Translations under genes and position numbers: made by a program
In this document: positions 24,841-33,400 of the stretch, piece by piece
Layout of the letters: each line of letters begins with the position of its first letter
Numbering within the stretch: position 1 is the stretch's first letter
Source of the DNA: CAZGQY01 sp964528035
GTDB lineage: Bacteria; Pseudomonadota; Gammaproteobacteria; Methylococcales; UBA1147
NCBI GenBank assembly: GCA_964528035.1
Contig: CAZGQY010000009.1
Span: forward strand, 1 to 47,071
Direction: 5' to 3'
DNA length: 47,071 nucleotides
Notes under the pieces: model-generated
What the model was told of the DNA's origin: nothing
The model's input: only the letters and a program-made list of their open reading frames with translations
Databases searched by the model: none

Positions 24841-26835
24841 ATGCAGGATTCCTTTGAAAATCTTCATAAACTCCATTCTCCCGAATATGGATATGAACCA
24901 CTTGCGTGGTACCGTCGGCGGGAATTTCGGATCTTCATTGTTATTTTTCTACTATTTTCAATTGTTGGCCTGATTGTTTGTTTTAGTCGACCGCCTGTTT
25001 TTCGTAGTAGCGCTACTTTAACTTTGCTTGGCGATGCTGAAATCGATCGTTACTGGACAAGTTCTGATATCAATAAATCCGGTCAAAGTATAGAGCCGGA
25101 AAATCAACATATTGCTGTGCAGAACAGGATTTTGACAGCGCCTCGACTTCTGGAAAAACTGTGGACTGCGGTCAATGACAATGCTCTAATACCGACTGGA
25201 GTCATAGCGCAGTTTAACGATATGCGTAATATGCTTTCAGTAGAAAGTATTGTGAATACACAATTGGTGGAACTTCGCGCCTCCGGATCTGAGCCTGAGA
25301 TATTGCCGGTCCTCATTAACGCCTGGGTCGATGCTTATCGATCAATTCGATCCGATAATATCAACCAGACCTCGCTATTGAAGAATGAAGCACTGACAGA
25401 TCAACTAAATACCTTAAAAAACCAGGTCAGCGAAAAGCGTAAAGCCATTGACCTTTTTCGTCAGCAGAACGAAATTATGTCAGAAGTTCGCGATGAAAAT
25501 CCTATACTGACTCAACTTGTTGGACTGAACAAAGCCCTCAACAAGGCCAACGAACTCGCATTGAAAGCGGATGCCGAACTGGAGTCAATTGAGGCGGCTA
25601 TTGCTCGTGGCGAACCGGTATTTCTGGATGATACAAATAATAGCGAGAGTCTGGCAGAACTTGAGAAAAGTGCCCAAAAGTTACGTGAGCGAGTTGTCCG
25701 GTTGGAAAAGCAATACACGCAGGAATATATTCGACTGGTTCCAGATTTGAATGCGGTTCCCGAGCAACTAAAAGCAGTCGAGGCTAAAATCGCCGGTATG
25801 GGGCAGGTCGATCAGGGTAGGGTTTTGTCAATAGCCCGACAGGACGCGCGCGCAACCAATAAGAAAGTTAGGCGTTTACAACAGCAGTTAGCGGATCATA
25901 AACATATTGCCAGCGAATTCACAGCGCGTTTTTCTGAATATAAAGAGATGCAAATTGCGTTACAGAACCTTGAGGCACATTATCGATCAACCGAAGATAA
26001 AATTTTAAAAACTGAAGTAAGGCAACACCAGAAATACCCGGATATAGAAGTAATCAGCAAAGCTTTTCTTCCGCAGCAGCGAATAAGTCCTGATTATCCA
26101 CGTGATGCTGCATTGATACTCGTAGCTTCATTTCTACTGGGCTTGATTGGTGTCTGGGTTGCTAATTTTCTGGTGCCCAAGGAGGTCATTGCTTCGCCGG
26201 GAATTACTCTTTCCGGTCTGCATATGTATTCTGATGAAAATCTTGCTGGTTTGCCTCCAGTCATGCAAACACCACAATTGCCTGGACGGCCCTCAATCCT
26301 GCCTTTGGAACAATCGATGCCAGAAGAATTAACAGACAGTGATTTGCATTTATTTTGGCAGCAATCGACTGCCAGGGGAAAACAATTGATCGGCATTTTG
26401 CTGAGTGGCATAAGCATTGATGAGGCAGCATTGATCGAAACTCAGCATATCGATCTACAGCTCAACACAATCGATATTCAAGGAGATCATTCAAGGACAA
26501 TAGAAATATCTGAAGGGTTGGCCGAGTTATTCAGGCAATCGAAAAACAGACCCGCCTGGCAAAGTTCTTGTGGAGGAAATGTCGAAGATCTCGTAGCCTT
26601 GCTTGCTTGTCTGGCGACAGATGCAGATATGGATAGTCACAGGTTTTCTAATCAAGCGCTGCGCCATTCATATTTGTTGTATCTGGTCAGACAAGGGGTA
26701 AAGCTGTCAGAATTAGCCGATCAAGTGGGTTATATATCTCCTTCTGCGTTAACTGTTTACAGAGCTCAATCCCCGCAGGGTGCGGGAAAAGTGATCGGCG
26801 AAATTGATCGGGTTCACCCTTTACTCAAAGTTTGA
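24841..26835 (+). CDS. Wzz/GumC-type polysaccharide co-polymerase with a C-terminal tyrosine-recombinase-like domain
   Basis: 664 aa from ATG 24841; an in-frame GTG at 24808 would add 11 residues, and neither start has a clear ribosome site. N-terminus cytoplasmic, membrane helix ~29-49, then the Wzz signature PPVFRSSATLTL and a long periplasmic coiled-coil region (~180-400), a second helix ~423-443 and a cytoplasmic tail. Chain-length regulators control polysaccharide polymer length. Where related proteins carry a tyrosine kinase, residues ~494-649 here resemble a phage-integrase core: SGISIDEAALIETQHIDL, IQGDHSRTIEIS, QALRHSYLLYLVRQGVKLSE, VGYISPSALTVY. Several catalytic residues are replaced (Arg I by Ser, Lys by His, His by Gln, second His by Tyr), so DNA recombination is unlikely. 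No other polysaccharide genes are adjacent. Confidence 0.75.
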   Translation: MQDSFENLHKLHSPEYGYEPLAWYRRREFRIFIVIFLLFSIVGLIVCFSRPPVFRSSATLTLLGDAEIDRYWTSSDINKSGQSIEPENQHIAVQNRILTAPRLLEKLWTAVNDNALIPTGVIAQFNDMRNMLSVESIVNTQLVELRASGSEPEILPVLINAWVDAYRSIRSDNINQTSLLKNEALTDQLNTLKNQVSEKRKAIDLFRQQNEIMSEVRDENPILTQLVGLNKALNKANELALKADAELESIEAAIARGEPVFLDDTNNSESLAELEKSAQKLRERVVRLEKQYTQEYIRLVPDLNAVPEQLKAVEAKIAGMGQVDQGRVLSIARQDARATNKKVRRLQQQLADHKHIASEFTARFSEYKEMQIALQNLEAHYRSTEDKILKTEVRQHQKYPDIEVISKAFLPQQRISPDYPRDAALILVASFLLGLIGVWVANFLVPKEVIASPGITLSGLHMYSDENLAGLPPVMQTPQLPGRPSILPLEQSMPEELTDSDLHLFWQQSTARGKQLIGILLSGISIDEAALIETQHIDLQLNTIDIQGDHSRTIEISEGLAELFRQSKNRPAWQSSCGGNVEDLVALLACLATDADMDSHRFSNQALRHSYLLYLVRQGVKLSELADQVGYISPSALTVYRAQSPQGAGKVIGEIDRVHPLLKV

Positions 26836-26891
26836 ATGCAGACTCGGGCTACTTTGCTCCAGGGTTAAAAAGCCAATGGTCTGCACACTAA

Positions 26892-26905
26892 GGAGCGAGG
26901 ATTCA
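26892..26905. repeat. Solo MITE end
   Basis: TAA followed by GGAGCGAGGATTCA, identical over 14 bp to the inverted right end of the 160-bp MITE copies at 28300 and 36538, then diverging. No partner end is seen within 200 bp. It lies 54 bp before the phospholipase D-like gene start. Confidence 0.55.
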
Positions 26906-26958
26906 TCGAGTTCTGTAACACTCCCGTCTCTTTAAATATTCATGTTCAGGAGGAACAG

Positions 26959-28011
26959 GTGCCCATAAAAGTAGGAAATGTCGAATTTTATACGGGCCCA
27001 CATCAGGTGGGCGCCCCCGATGATCTGGAAAAGGTGGTTGTTGATTTTATCAATGCGGCTCAAACAAGACTTGAAGTAGCTGTACAGGAACTGGAAAGTC
27101 CCTCCATAGCGGAAGCCATTCTACAGGCACGAAAACGCAGGCTTGTTGTCAAAATTGTTCTTGAACAAGATTATTTGAAAGCAAGAAATCGACGTAACCC
27201 CTGGTCTCCAGGCGGAAAGAACGAAAATAACCGGCGGATTCACGATGCCTTGTTGCGTGCCAATATAGATGTTAAAACAGATTATAATAAAAGCATCTTT
27301 CACCAAAAATTTATTATTCGTGACCGGCAATCTTTACTTAGCGGATCAACCAATTTTACGCCAACTGGAACGAGTAAAAACCTGAATCATATTGTCGTTG
27401 TCCATGATCCCGCAGTAGCAAAAATATATGGTCGAGAATTTAAGGAGATACAGCAGGGGCATTTTGGCAGATTGAATGAGGGGCATGATATTGCGCCAAC
27501 AGATGTTGTGGTGTCAAACGTACCGGTACGAGTACTTTTTTCACCGGATCATCATCCTGAAATGGAGATTATGAAGCAAATGTTGAAGGCAAGGAAGCGC
27601 ATTGACTTTGCCATCTTTACTTTCGCGAAATCATCAGGCATTGACGATACCATGATTCGTTTATTGCAGGCAGGCATGCCTATTCGTGGTGCATTCGATG
27701 CGAAACAGGGTGCACAAAGCTGGGCGGCGATACCGGCATTGAAGAAAAATGGCGCGCAATTATTTTCTGTGCGGCCGGGCAATGGTATCGGCCATTTGCA
27801 CCACAAATTGATGGTACTTGATGAGCAGGTCGTAATTGCCGGGTCATTTAACTATACCGGGGCAGCCAATCAGCTAAATGATGAAAATATTATTATTCTT
27901 GGCGACCTTGACACAAGCTCAAATGTCCGAAGAAATGCGCAGAAAAAAATTGCCGGGTTTGCAAAAGCCGAAATAGAGAGAATAATTCAGGATCATGGAG
28001 AAAGGTTATAA
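26959..28011 (+). CDS. Phospholipase D-like protein (two HKD motifs)
   Basis: 350 aa starting at GTG with an excellent ribosome site (GGAGG, 5 bp spacing). Two PLDc half-sites: HQKFIIRD (His115, Lys117, Asp122, followed by SGSTNFTPTG) and HHKLMVLD (His281, Lys283, Asp288, followed by AGSFNYTGAANQLNDEN). Family members are phosphodiesterases acting on phospholipids or nucleic acids; the short form without a signal peptide or membrane helix resembles Nuc-like or PLDc_2 nucleases as much as lipid enzymes. A Trp/Pro/Gly-rich insertion (RRNPWSPGGKNENNRR) precedes the first motif. Both active-site halves are intact. The substrate is not determined by the sequence. Confidence 0.88.
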   Translation: MPIKVGNVEFYTGPHQVGAPDDLEKVVVDFINAAQTRLEVAVQELESPSIAEAILQARKRRLVVKIVLEQDYLKARNRRNPWSPGGKNENNRRIHDALLRANIDVKTDYNKSIFHQKFIIRDRQSLLSGSTNFTPTGTSKNLNHIVVVHDPAVAKIYGREFKEIQQGHFGRLNEGHDIAPTDVVVSNVPVRVLFSPDHHPEMEIMKQMLKARKRIDFAIFTFAKSSGIDDTMIRLLQAGMPIRGAFDAKQGAQSWAAIPALKKNGAQLFSVRPGNGIGHLHHKLMVLDEQVVIAGSFNYTGAANQLNDENIIILGDLDTSSNVRRNAQKKIAGFAKAEIERIIQDHGERL

Positions 28012-28048
28012 AGTTTCAGGAGGTGATCAGCGCTTTCGGTAGCCAGAA

Positions 28049-28128
28049 TGTAAGCCATTGATTATTCGGGATGCATGAAACTCTCCATGTAAGCCCTGCT
28101 GTAATCTCTTTGTTGCACAAGCCCGATC
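28049..28128 (+). repeat. Degenerate intergenic repeat, copy B
   Basis: Partner of 16833-16917: the first 23 bp differ at two positions, later parts are patchy with a 5-bp gap. It lies 38 bp after the phospholipase D-like gene. The rest of 28012-28299 shows no recognisable gene; a plus-strand frame opening at 28071 runs into the MITE and is judged spurious. Confidence 0.5.
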
Positions 28129-28299
28129 TACCTTGGTACGTTGAAAATCGTTTAGAGACACGGTATCCTCGGATGTGGACAGATTGTTTCATCGGTCAAA
28201 TAGTTATCCTCGTATTTTTTCAGTCTATCAAATTGAAGAAATTGCCCGTTGAAGTGTCTGTTTGTGAAGAGTTTTTGTACCCAGGAGGTGTGATACTAA

Positions 28300-28459
28300 G
28301 GAGCGAGGTTTTAATAATATGGGAAAGCTTGACGCAGGATTATTGTTTGTCTTCAAGGCGTAGCAACAGGCGCATAGCAGGGCTACGCAACGGTTGCTAC
28401 AACGCAGAAGACGGATAATAAGACAAGTCAGGATTCGTATATTATTGAATCCTCGCTCC
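28300..28459. mobile_element. 160-bp foldback MITE, copy 1
   Basis: Ends in perfect 9-bp terminal inverted repeats GGAGCGAGG/CCTCGCTCC that continue imperfectly (AATAATAT on both arms), so the whole element can fold into one long hairpin with arms of about 65 bp; the middle holds a further GCGTAGC/GCTACGC dyad. It encodes no protein. Flanked by TAA on both sides, a possible 3-bp target duplication. It differs from copy 2 at 8 of 160 positions, all substitutions. It ends 57 bp before the second TonB receptor start and so may influence that promoter. Confidence 0.88.
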
Positions 28460-28516
28460 TAATAGCGTAGCTGAATAGTGCGACGGTCTTTTCGCTTTAG
28501 ATAATAAAAATATAAA

Positions 28517-30856
28517 ATGCTCTATCGTTACCTACTTACGGTTTGTTTTGGAGTTTTTACGATACTATCGTCGCTCAACGCAGATGAGTTGGAAGCGGAA
28601 AAAATTTCACTGGATCCCATTACGGTCACTGCCGATAAGTACACAGAATATCTTTATCAGGTGCCTAAATCTGTCAGTGTCATCGAAGGCAAGAAAATTA
28701 CTGATATGGCAATAAGGAAACTTGAGGATGTTTCTGCTTTTGCACCGAATCTAAATATTGTGAAAGGTGCCGTATTTAGCCGGGTCTATATTCGAGGTAT
28801 TGGTTCGGGCCTGAATCAAGGTTTCGACCAGTCGGTTGGAATATTTAACGATGGAATTTATTCCGGGCGTGGTCGTCAATCACGTATCCCACTTTTGGAT
28901 GTTGATCGTATTGAGGTCTTAAAAGGACCTCAGGGTTTGTTGTTTGGGAAAAATACAACTGCCGGTGCGGTCAACATTATTAGTGCTCAGCCGGGATCGC
29001 AGTTTGAATCTCGAATCTCGGGCTTGTATGCACCCGATCATGGCGAAAAATACCTTGAAGGCTATGTCTCAGGGCCAATTGCCGATGGGTTTTCTGCGCG
29101 TATTGCAGGTCGGATTTCACATTTGGATGGTTATCTGACAAATACAGTTTTAGACAGGAAGGAACCAGAGACTGAACAGCAACAAGTTCGCGCTATTCTC
29201 CATTGGGATGCAGCGGAAAATATCGATGTTTCAGCGAAATATGAATTCGGTCATTTTTCGGATAATGGTCGAACTTCCCAAGTTGTGGAAACTGGGCCAT
29301 TCGAACCAGTATTCCGGGCGGGTGTTCCTCAATTTGAGTCGGACTTTAATTTAAGCCGGTCAGTGGCTAGCAACAGCGCTGCATTTGGCCCTGATAAAAG
29401 CGATACAGTTTATCAAAATGCATTGTTAAACGTTGATATCCAGCTCGATAAACATACTCTTACTGCAACCTCGGGCTATAACAGTTACAGTTACGATGAT
29501 CTTTTTGATCTGGATCTTTCTGCTTTATCGACCGCCGCGCAAGAACTTGATCAGAGCTTTACGCAGTTTAGCCAGGAACTACGTTTGCGTTCAGATCCTG
29601 CGGAAAGTTCTTCCTGGGTGCCGTGGGATCTTGATGCGCTTGAGTACATGCTGGGTGCTTATTACCAATACCAGGAATTCGATTATTCGAGCAGTGACAA
29701 TTTTGATACTCGGCCCTGGACAGCATTGGGTCTCAGGTTTCCTTCGGGTGCGGCGTCGCGTATCAATAGTACTGTTCAGCGATCTAACAGTTGGGCTGTG
29801 TTTGGTAGAATGACCTGGCATCCGTTGGACGATTGGCGAGTGGTTGCGGGTTTGCGTTACACCAACGAAACAAAACACGCATCAAAACGTTTGATTATCG
29901 CTGATCTTGGCACGCGGGTACGAAATCCATCGCTGGAACCTTTTTTTGCCATATTTGCAACTGTTCCGCACCAATTCGAGGAATCACGGACCGAGTCACG
30001 AGTTGCGCCGATGTTTTCGTTGCAATGGGATTTTACAGAGCAGGATATGGCGTATTTTACCTTTTCCACTGGCTATAAGAGTGGTGGCTTCGATGCACAT
30101 GCAACTTCGGGAAATTTGCAGGAATACATATTTGCTGACGAATACGCTGTGGGTTATGAACTGGGAGTGAAAACCTATTGGCTGGACGATTCCTTAAGTC
30201 TGAATATCGCACTTTTTAGAACTAATTTCGATAATCTGCAGGTTAGCCAATTTGATGGCGTTGGTGCTTTTTTGGTCGGTAATGCAGCACAGGCGACAAC
30301 CCAGGGAGTCGAGGTGGACAGTCGTTGGCAAGTGACCGAGGATCTGAGTTTATCTATGGCGGTTGCTTTTCTGGATGCCCGGTATAATAAATTTGACAAT
30401 GCAACCTGTCATTCAGCTCAGCTTGCGGAATTTAGAATAAGTGGCTTAGCGGGTCCTTGTACTCAGGATCTATCGGGAAAGAATACGCCTTATGCACCTG
30501 AATGGAGTGGTAGCTTTTTTATCGACCATGTATTTCCGCTTGGCCGATTGAATTTTGGATCATCAGTTCTGGATGAATTGAAACTGAGCACTCGATTGAA
30601 CGTCAATTTTAGTGACAGTTTCTTTTTAGCCGAAGACCTGGATCCGCTGCTCCGCCAGCGGGCCTTCGCAAAACTGAACGTGCGTATAGCCATAGGAGAC
30701 CGCCAGAACCACTGGGAAATCGCGTTTCTGGGAAGAAATCTGACTAATGAGCTGACCAGCGTTGATGGTAATGATATACCGGTATTGACCGGCGCATTGC
30801 GTAAATCCACTGACCGACCGCGGACGCTTGCGGTGCAGGCGACGGTAGGGTTTTAG
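28517..30856 (+). CDS. TonB-dependent receptor (second copy, different subfamily)
   Basis: 779 aa. Signal peptide YLLTVCFGVFTILSSLNA; TonB-box-like DPITVTA; plug with LEDVSAFAPNLNIVKG, VYIRGIGSGLNQGF and VDRIEVLKGPQGLLFGKNTT; long barrel ending in a Phe (QATVGF). The plug is of the type common in receptors of alphaproteobacteria and marine gammaproteobacteria that take up organic molecules as well as siderophores. The GMC dehydrogenase genes follow on the same strand after 282 bp, suggesting the receptor brings in their substrate. The start lies close behind MITE copy 1. It is not closely similar to the receptor at 21.6 kb. Confidence 0.93.
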   Translation: MLYRYLLTVCFGVFTILSSLNADELEAEKISLDPITVTADKYTEYLYQVPKSVSVIEGKKITDMAIRKLEDVSAFAPNLNIVKGAVFSRVYIRGIGSGLNQGFDQSVGIFNDGIYSGRGRQSRIPLLDVDRIEVLKGPQGLLFGKNTTAGAVNIISAQPGSQFESRISGLYAPDHGEKYLEGYVSGPIADGFSARIAGRISHLDGYLTNTVLDRKEPETEQQQVRAILHWDAAENIDVSAKYEFGHFSDNGRTSQVVETGPFEPVFRAGVPQFESDFNLSRSVASNSAAFGPDKSDTVYQNALLNVDIQLDKHTLTATSGYNSYSYDDLFDLDLSALSTAAQELDQSFTQFSQELRLRSDPAESSSWVPWDLDALEYMLGAYYQYQEFDYSSSDNFDTRPWTALGLRFPSGAASRINSTVQRSNSWAVFGRMTWHPLDDWRVVAGLRYTNETKHASKRLIIADLGTRVRNPSLEPFFAIFATVPHQFEESRTESRVAPMFSLQWDFTEQDMAYFTFSTGYKSGGFDAHATSGNLQEYIFADEYAVGYELGVKTYWLDDSLSLNIALFRTNFDNLQVSQFDGVGAFLVGNAAQATTQGVEVDSRWQVTEDLSLSMAVAFLDARYNKFDNATCHSAQLAEFRISGLAGPCTQDLSGKNTPYAPEWSGSFFIDHVFPLGRLNFGSSVLDELKLSTRLNVNFSDSFFLAEDLDPLLRQRAFAKLNVRIAIGDRQNHWEIAFLGRNLTNELTSVDGNDIPVLTGALRKSTDRPRTLAVQATVGF

Positions 30857-31138
30857 ATATTTGATGAAATTGGTCTGAATACACAGGCCGACAAAGTAAA
30901 CAACAATTACGCAAAAAAAAGTCTTTGACCGTGAGATATGTCTTGAATTCTTCTATTTATGAGTATTCTGGCAAATGTATAAACGAGCAGAGCGATCACC
31001 TGACCGGATTTTGAAGCGCTGGTCCTTTTGAATTCACCTTGCGATGCGTTACACCTCCTAATGACCATTTGACCTATACACAGTGATTGCTTTATTAGAA
31101 TCTCGAATTCTTTTTTTTCAGCGTATTACCTAAATTCA

Positions 31139-31648
31139 ATGATAAAAATTTCACGTCGATTTTTCTCGAAACTGGTCGCTTTTACAGGATTAAGCACTAT
31201 TTTTGGGTCGCTGCTGGCATGGGCTCAGATTCAGCCGATCAAAGATTCTATCGATATAACTGCCTTAGAAGCGTATGTGGATACTCTAATCCCGCCTGAT
31301 GAGACTCCAGGTGCGGTAGCACTAGGGGTTGTAGATAGGATTTTAAAGAAATCGGAAACTGAAGCAGCATATCAAGCGATGATTGTCTCTGGGTGCCAAT
31401 GGTTGAATCGGCAGGCTAGGAAGGAAGGATTCGAAGGTTTTTCAAAACTGTCTGAAGAAAACAAGGAGAAAATTGTTCGAATTGCCGAAATGAGTTTGCC
31501 GGGCAGTCCGGAAAATTCATTTTTCTTGAAAACACGCAGCGATTCATTTGTTTATTACTATTCGAACCCCAAGGCGCTAGCGTTATTGTCCTATTCGGGC
31601 CCGCCGCAACCTTTGGGCTTTCTGGATCATGGTCTACCTCCTAAGTAG
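31139..31648 (+). CDS. Gluconate 2-dehydrogenase subunit 3 family protein, Tat-exported
   Basis: 169 aa. N-terminal twin-arginine signal SRRFFSKLVAFTGLSTIFGS; mature part with LEAYVDTLIPPDETPGAVALGV, the hallmark of the subunit-3 family (PF13618-type), then a helical C-terminal half. In characterised three-subunit sugar dehydrogenases this small subunit carries the Tat signal that exports the flavoprotein subunit in piggy-back fashion. Here the GMC flavoprotein gene starts 23 bp downstream and lacks its own signal, fitting that role. The 282 bp upstream contain no gene. Confidence 0.88.
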   Translation: MIKISRRFFSKLVAFTGLSTIFGSLLAWAQIQPIKDSIDITALEAYVDTLIPPDETPGAVALGVVDRILKKSETEAAYQAMIVSGCQWLNRQARKEGFEGFSKLSEENKEKIVRIAEMSLPGSPENSFFLKTRSDSFVYYYSNPKALALLSYSGPPQPLGFLDHGLPPK

Positions 31649-31671
31649 CCTGTAATGGGCAGTCTTTTTTT

Positions 31672-33351
31672 ATGAAAAAAGTGTTTTATGATGCGGTTAT
31701 TGTCGGCTCTGGAGCGGGCGGCGGCGCATGTGCGTGGGCCTTGGTTAACCAAGGTTTAAAAGTATTGATTCTCGAGGCTGGTCCTGTCTATAACCCTGAT
31801 TCTGATTATTGTCTTGAATCTACCGAATGGGAAACAAAAAGATTTCCGCACAAAGAACCTGGATCGCTCCCGTATAGCTTTGGTCCCATGCAGGAATTAT
31901 CGGATGAGTTTGAGCATATACGATCCTGGAATCATAGTTTTGGACGCTACAATCCCAGCAACAAAAGAATGGCCTGGAAATATCACCATGTGCAGGGGGT
32001 GGGCGGTTCAACATTGCACTTTACAGGCGAAGCCCATCGCCTTTGTCCGCAATCAATGCACATGCAATCCCGGTATGGGGTTTCCGCGGACTGGCCTATC
32101 ACCTATCAGGAATTGGAACCTTTTTATTCTAATGCCGAAAAGATTGTGGGTGTCGCCGGACCAAATTCAGATAAACTCCGGCCTCGTTCTGAGCCGTATC
32201 CATTACCTCAACATCCCAGCAGCTATACCAGTCAAAAATTAGCTATTGGGTTTCGCAAGCTTGGATTAAATTGGACGGCAAATTCTTTAGCCATTCTTTC
32301 AAAGCCCTATGACGGACGACCGGGATGTAACTATTGCATGAATTGTAATCGGGGTTGTCCGCGAAAAGATAAAGGCAGTGTCGATGTAACTTTTCTGCAC
32401 AAGGTCCGTAATTCTAAGCGGTGTGAAATACGCACAGAATCTCGTGTCATCAATATTCAAGCAGGGCCTAACGATCGCGTTACTGCGGTTCAATACTCGG
32501 ATCGTGCCGGTAATGTCCATGAAGTATTCGGGCAAGCGTTCATTATTGCCGCCGGTGCGATTCACACTCCGCGGTTATTGCTGCTTTCCAAAAGCAAATT
32601 TGCGCCAGCCGGACTGGCCAACGACTCGGAGCAGGTCGGAAAAAACTTCATGGAGACCATTGGTTGGACCAGTAGCGGGATTTATCCTTCGATACTGGGA
32701 AGCCAGCGAGGGTTGCCATCCGACGGAATATGCTGGGATTATAACTTGCCCGATTCGATACCGAATGTCATTGGCGGGTGCCGGTTTGCTGCGGGTACCG
32801 CAGAGGCTGATCTATTGGGGCCAATCAGTTATGCCACACGGGTTGTAAGTGGCTGGGGTAAAGCCCATAAACAAGCCATGCGCAAGATTTACGGGCGGGT
32901 ATTGTGTGTTAACGCGGTCGGTGAATCACTGAGTAATCCAAAATCATTTATCGAACTGGATGCGCAAAAAAAGGACAGCTTAGGTCTATCCACCGCCAAA
33001 ATTAACAGTTATCTTGATGAAAATGAGATTCGACGAATCGAGTTTATGGCCGGAAAGTCTAGAGAGATATTGGATGCGTGCGGTGTTAACGAGTTATTTG
33101 AAGAATTCGGGACCTATGATATATTCAGCTCTACCCATGTTTTCGGAACCTGTCGAATGGGAAAAAATTGGCAATCTTCCGTCGTAGATCCCTTTTGCAG
33201 AGTCCATCGTTGGAAAAATTTATTTATAGTGGATGCCAGTGTTTTTCCTAGTACAGGAGGCGGAGAAGCGCCGTCTCTGACGATCGAAGCCTTGGCTTTA
33301 CGAACGGCACGGTATATCCATGACCTTGCGAATAGAAAGGAATTATCGTAG
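31672..33351 (+). CDS. GMC-family FAD oxidoreductase with a ferredoxin-like Cys cluster
   Basis: 559 aa. FAD-binding VGSGAGGGACAWALV at the N-terminus and C-terminal FIVDASVFPSTGGGEAPSLT are GMC signatures; STHVFGTCRMG is the flavin-site segment. CNYCMNCNRGCP (Cys219, 222, 225, 229) keeps the C-x5-C-x3-C spacing that binds a [3Fe-4S] cluster in bacterial FAD-glucose dehydrogenase and adds a fourth Cys, giving the classical CxxCxxCxxxCP ferredoxin pattern. Closest to gluconate/sugar/alcohol dehydrogenase large subunits; the substrate is unknown. No own signal; export likely with the Tat-signalled subunit upstream. The usual multiheme cytochrome c subunit gene is missing from the window, so the electron acceptor is unclear. 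Confidence 0.9.
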   Translation: MKKVFYDAVIVGSGAGGGACAWALVNQGLKVLILEAGPVYNPDSDYCLESTEWETKRFPHKEPGSLPYSFGPMQELSDEFEHIRSWNHSFGRYNPSNKRMAWKYHHVQGVGGSTLHFTGEAHRLCPQSMHMQSRYGVSADWPITYQELEPFYSNAEKIVGVAGPNSDKLRPRSEPYPLPQHPSSYTSQKLAIGFRKLGLNWTANSLAILSKPYDGRPGCNYCMNCNRGCPRKDKGSVDVTFLHKVRNSKRCEIRTESRVINIQAGPNDRVTAVQYSDRAGNVHEVFGQAFIIAAGAIHTPRLLLLSKSKFAPAGLANDSEQVGKNFMETIGWTSSGIYPSILGSQRGLPSDGICWDYNLPDSIPNVIGGCRFAAGTAEADLLGPISYATRVVSGWGKAHKQAMRKIYGRVLCVNAVGESLSNPKSFIELDAQKKDSLGLSTAKINSYLDENEIRRIEFMAGKSREILDACGVNELFEEFGTYDIFSSTHVFGTCRMGKNWQSSVVDPFCRVHRWKNLFIVDASVFPSTGGGEAPSLTIEALALRTARYIHDLANRKELS

Positions 33352-33400
33352 TTTAACGGAGCCCACGCCTTTTCGGGCTGAATTGATTTAAGGACAGAAT

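Noticed and set aside
24841..26835. Active phage integrase gene
   Set aside because: The recombinase-like part is at the end of a co-polymerase and lacks most catalytic residues; no att site or phage genes are near.
28071..28418. A 115-codon plus-strand frame
   Set aside because: It starts in a dispersed repeat and runs through most of MITE copy 1; no family resemblance.
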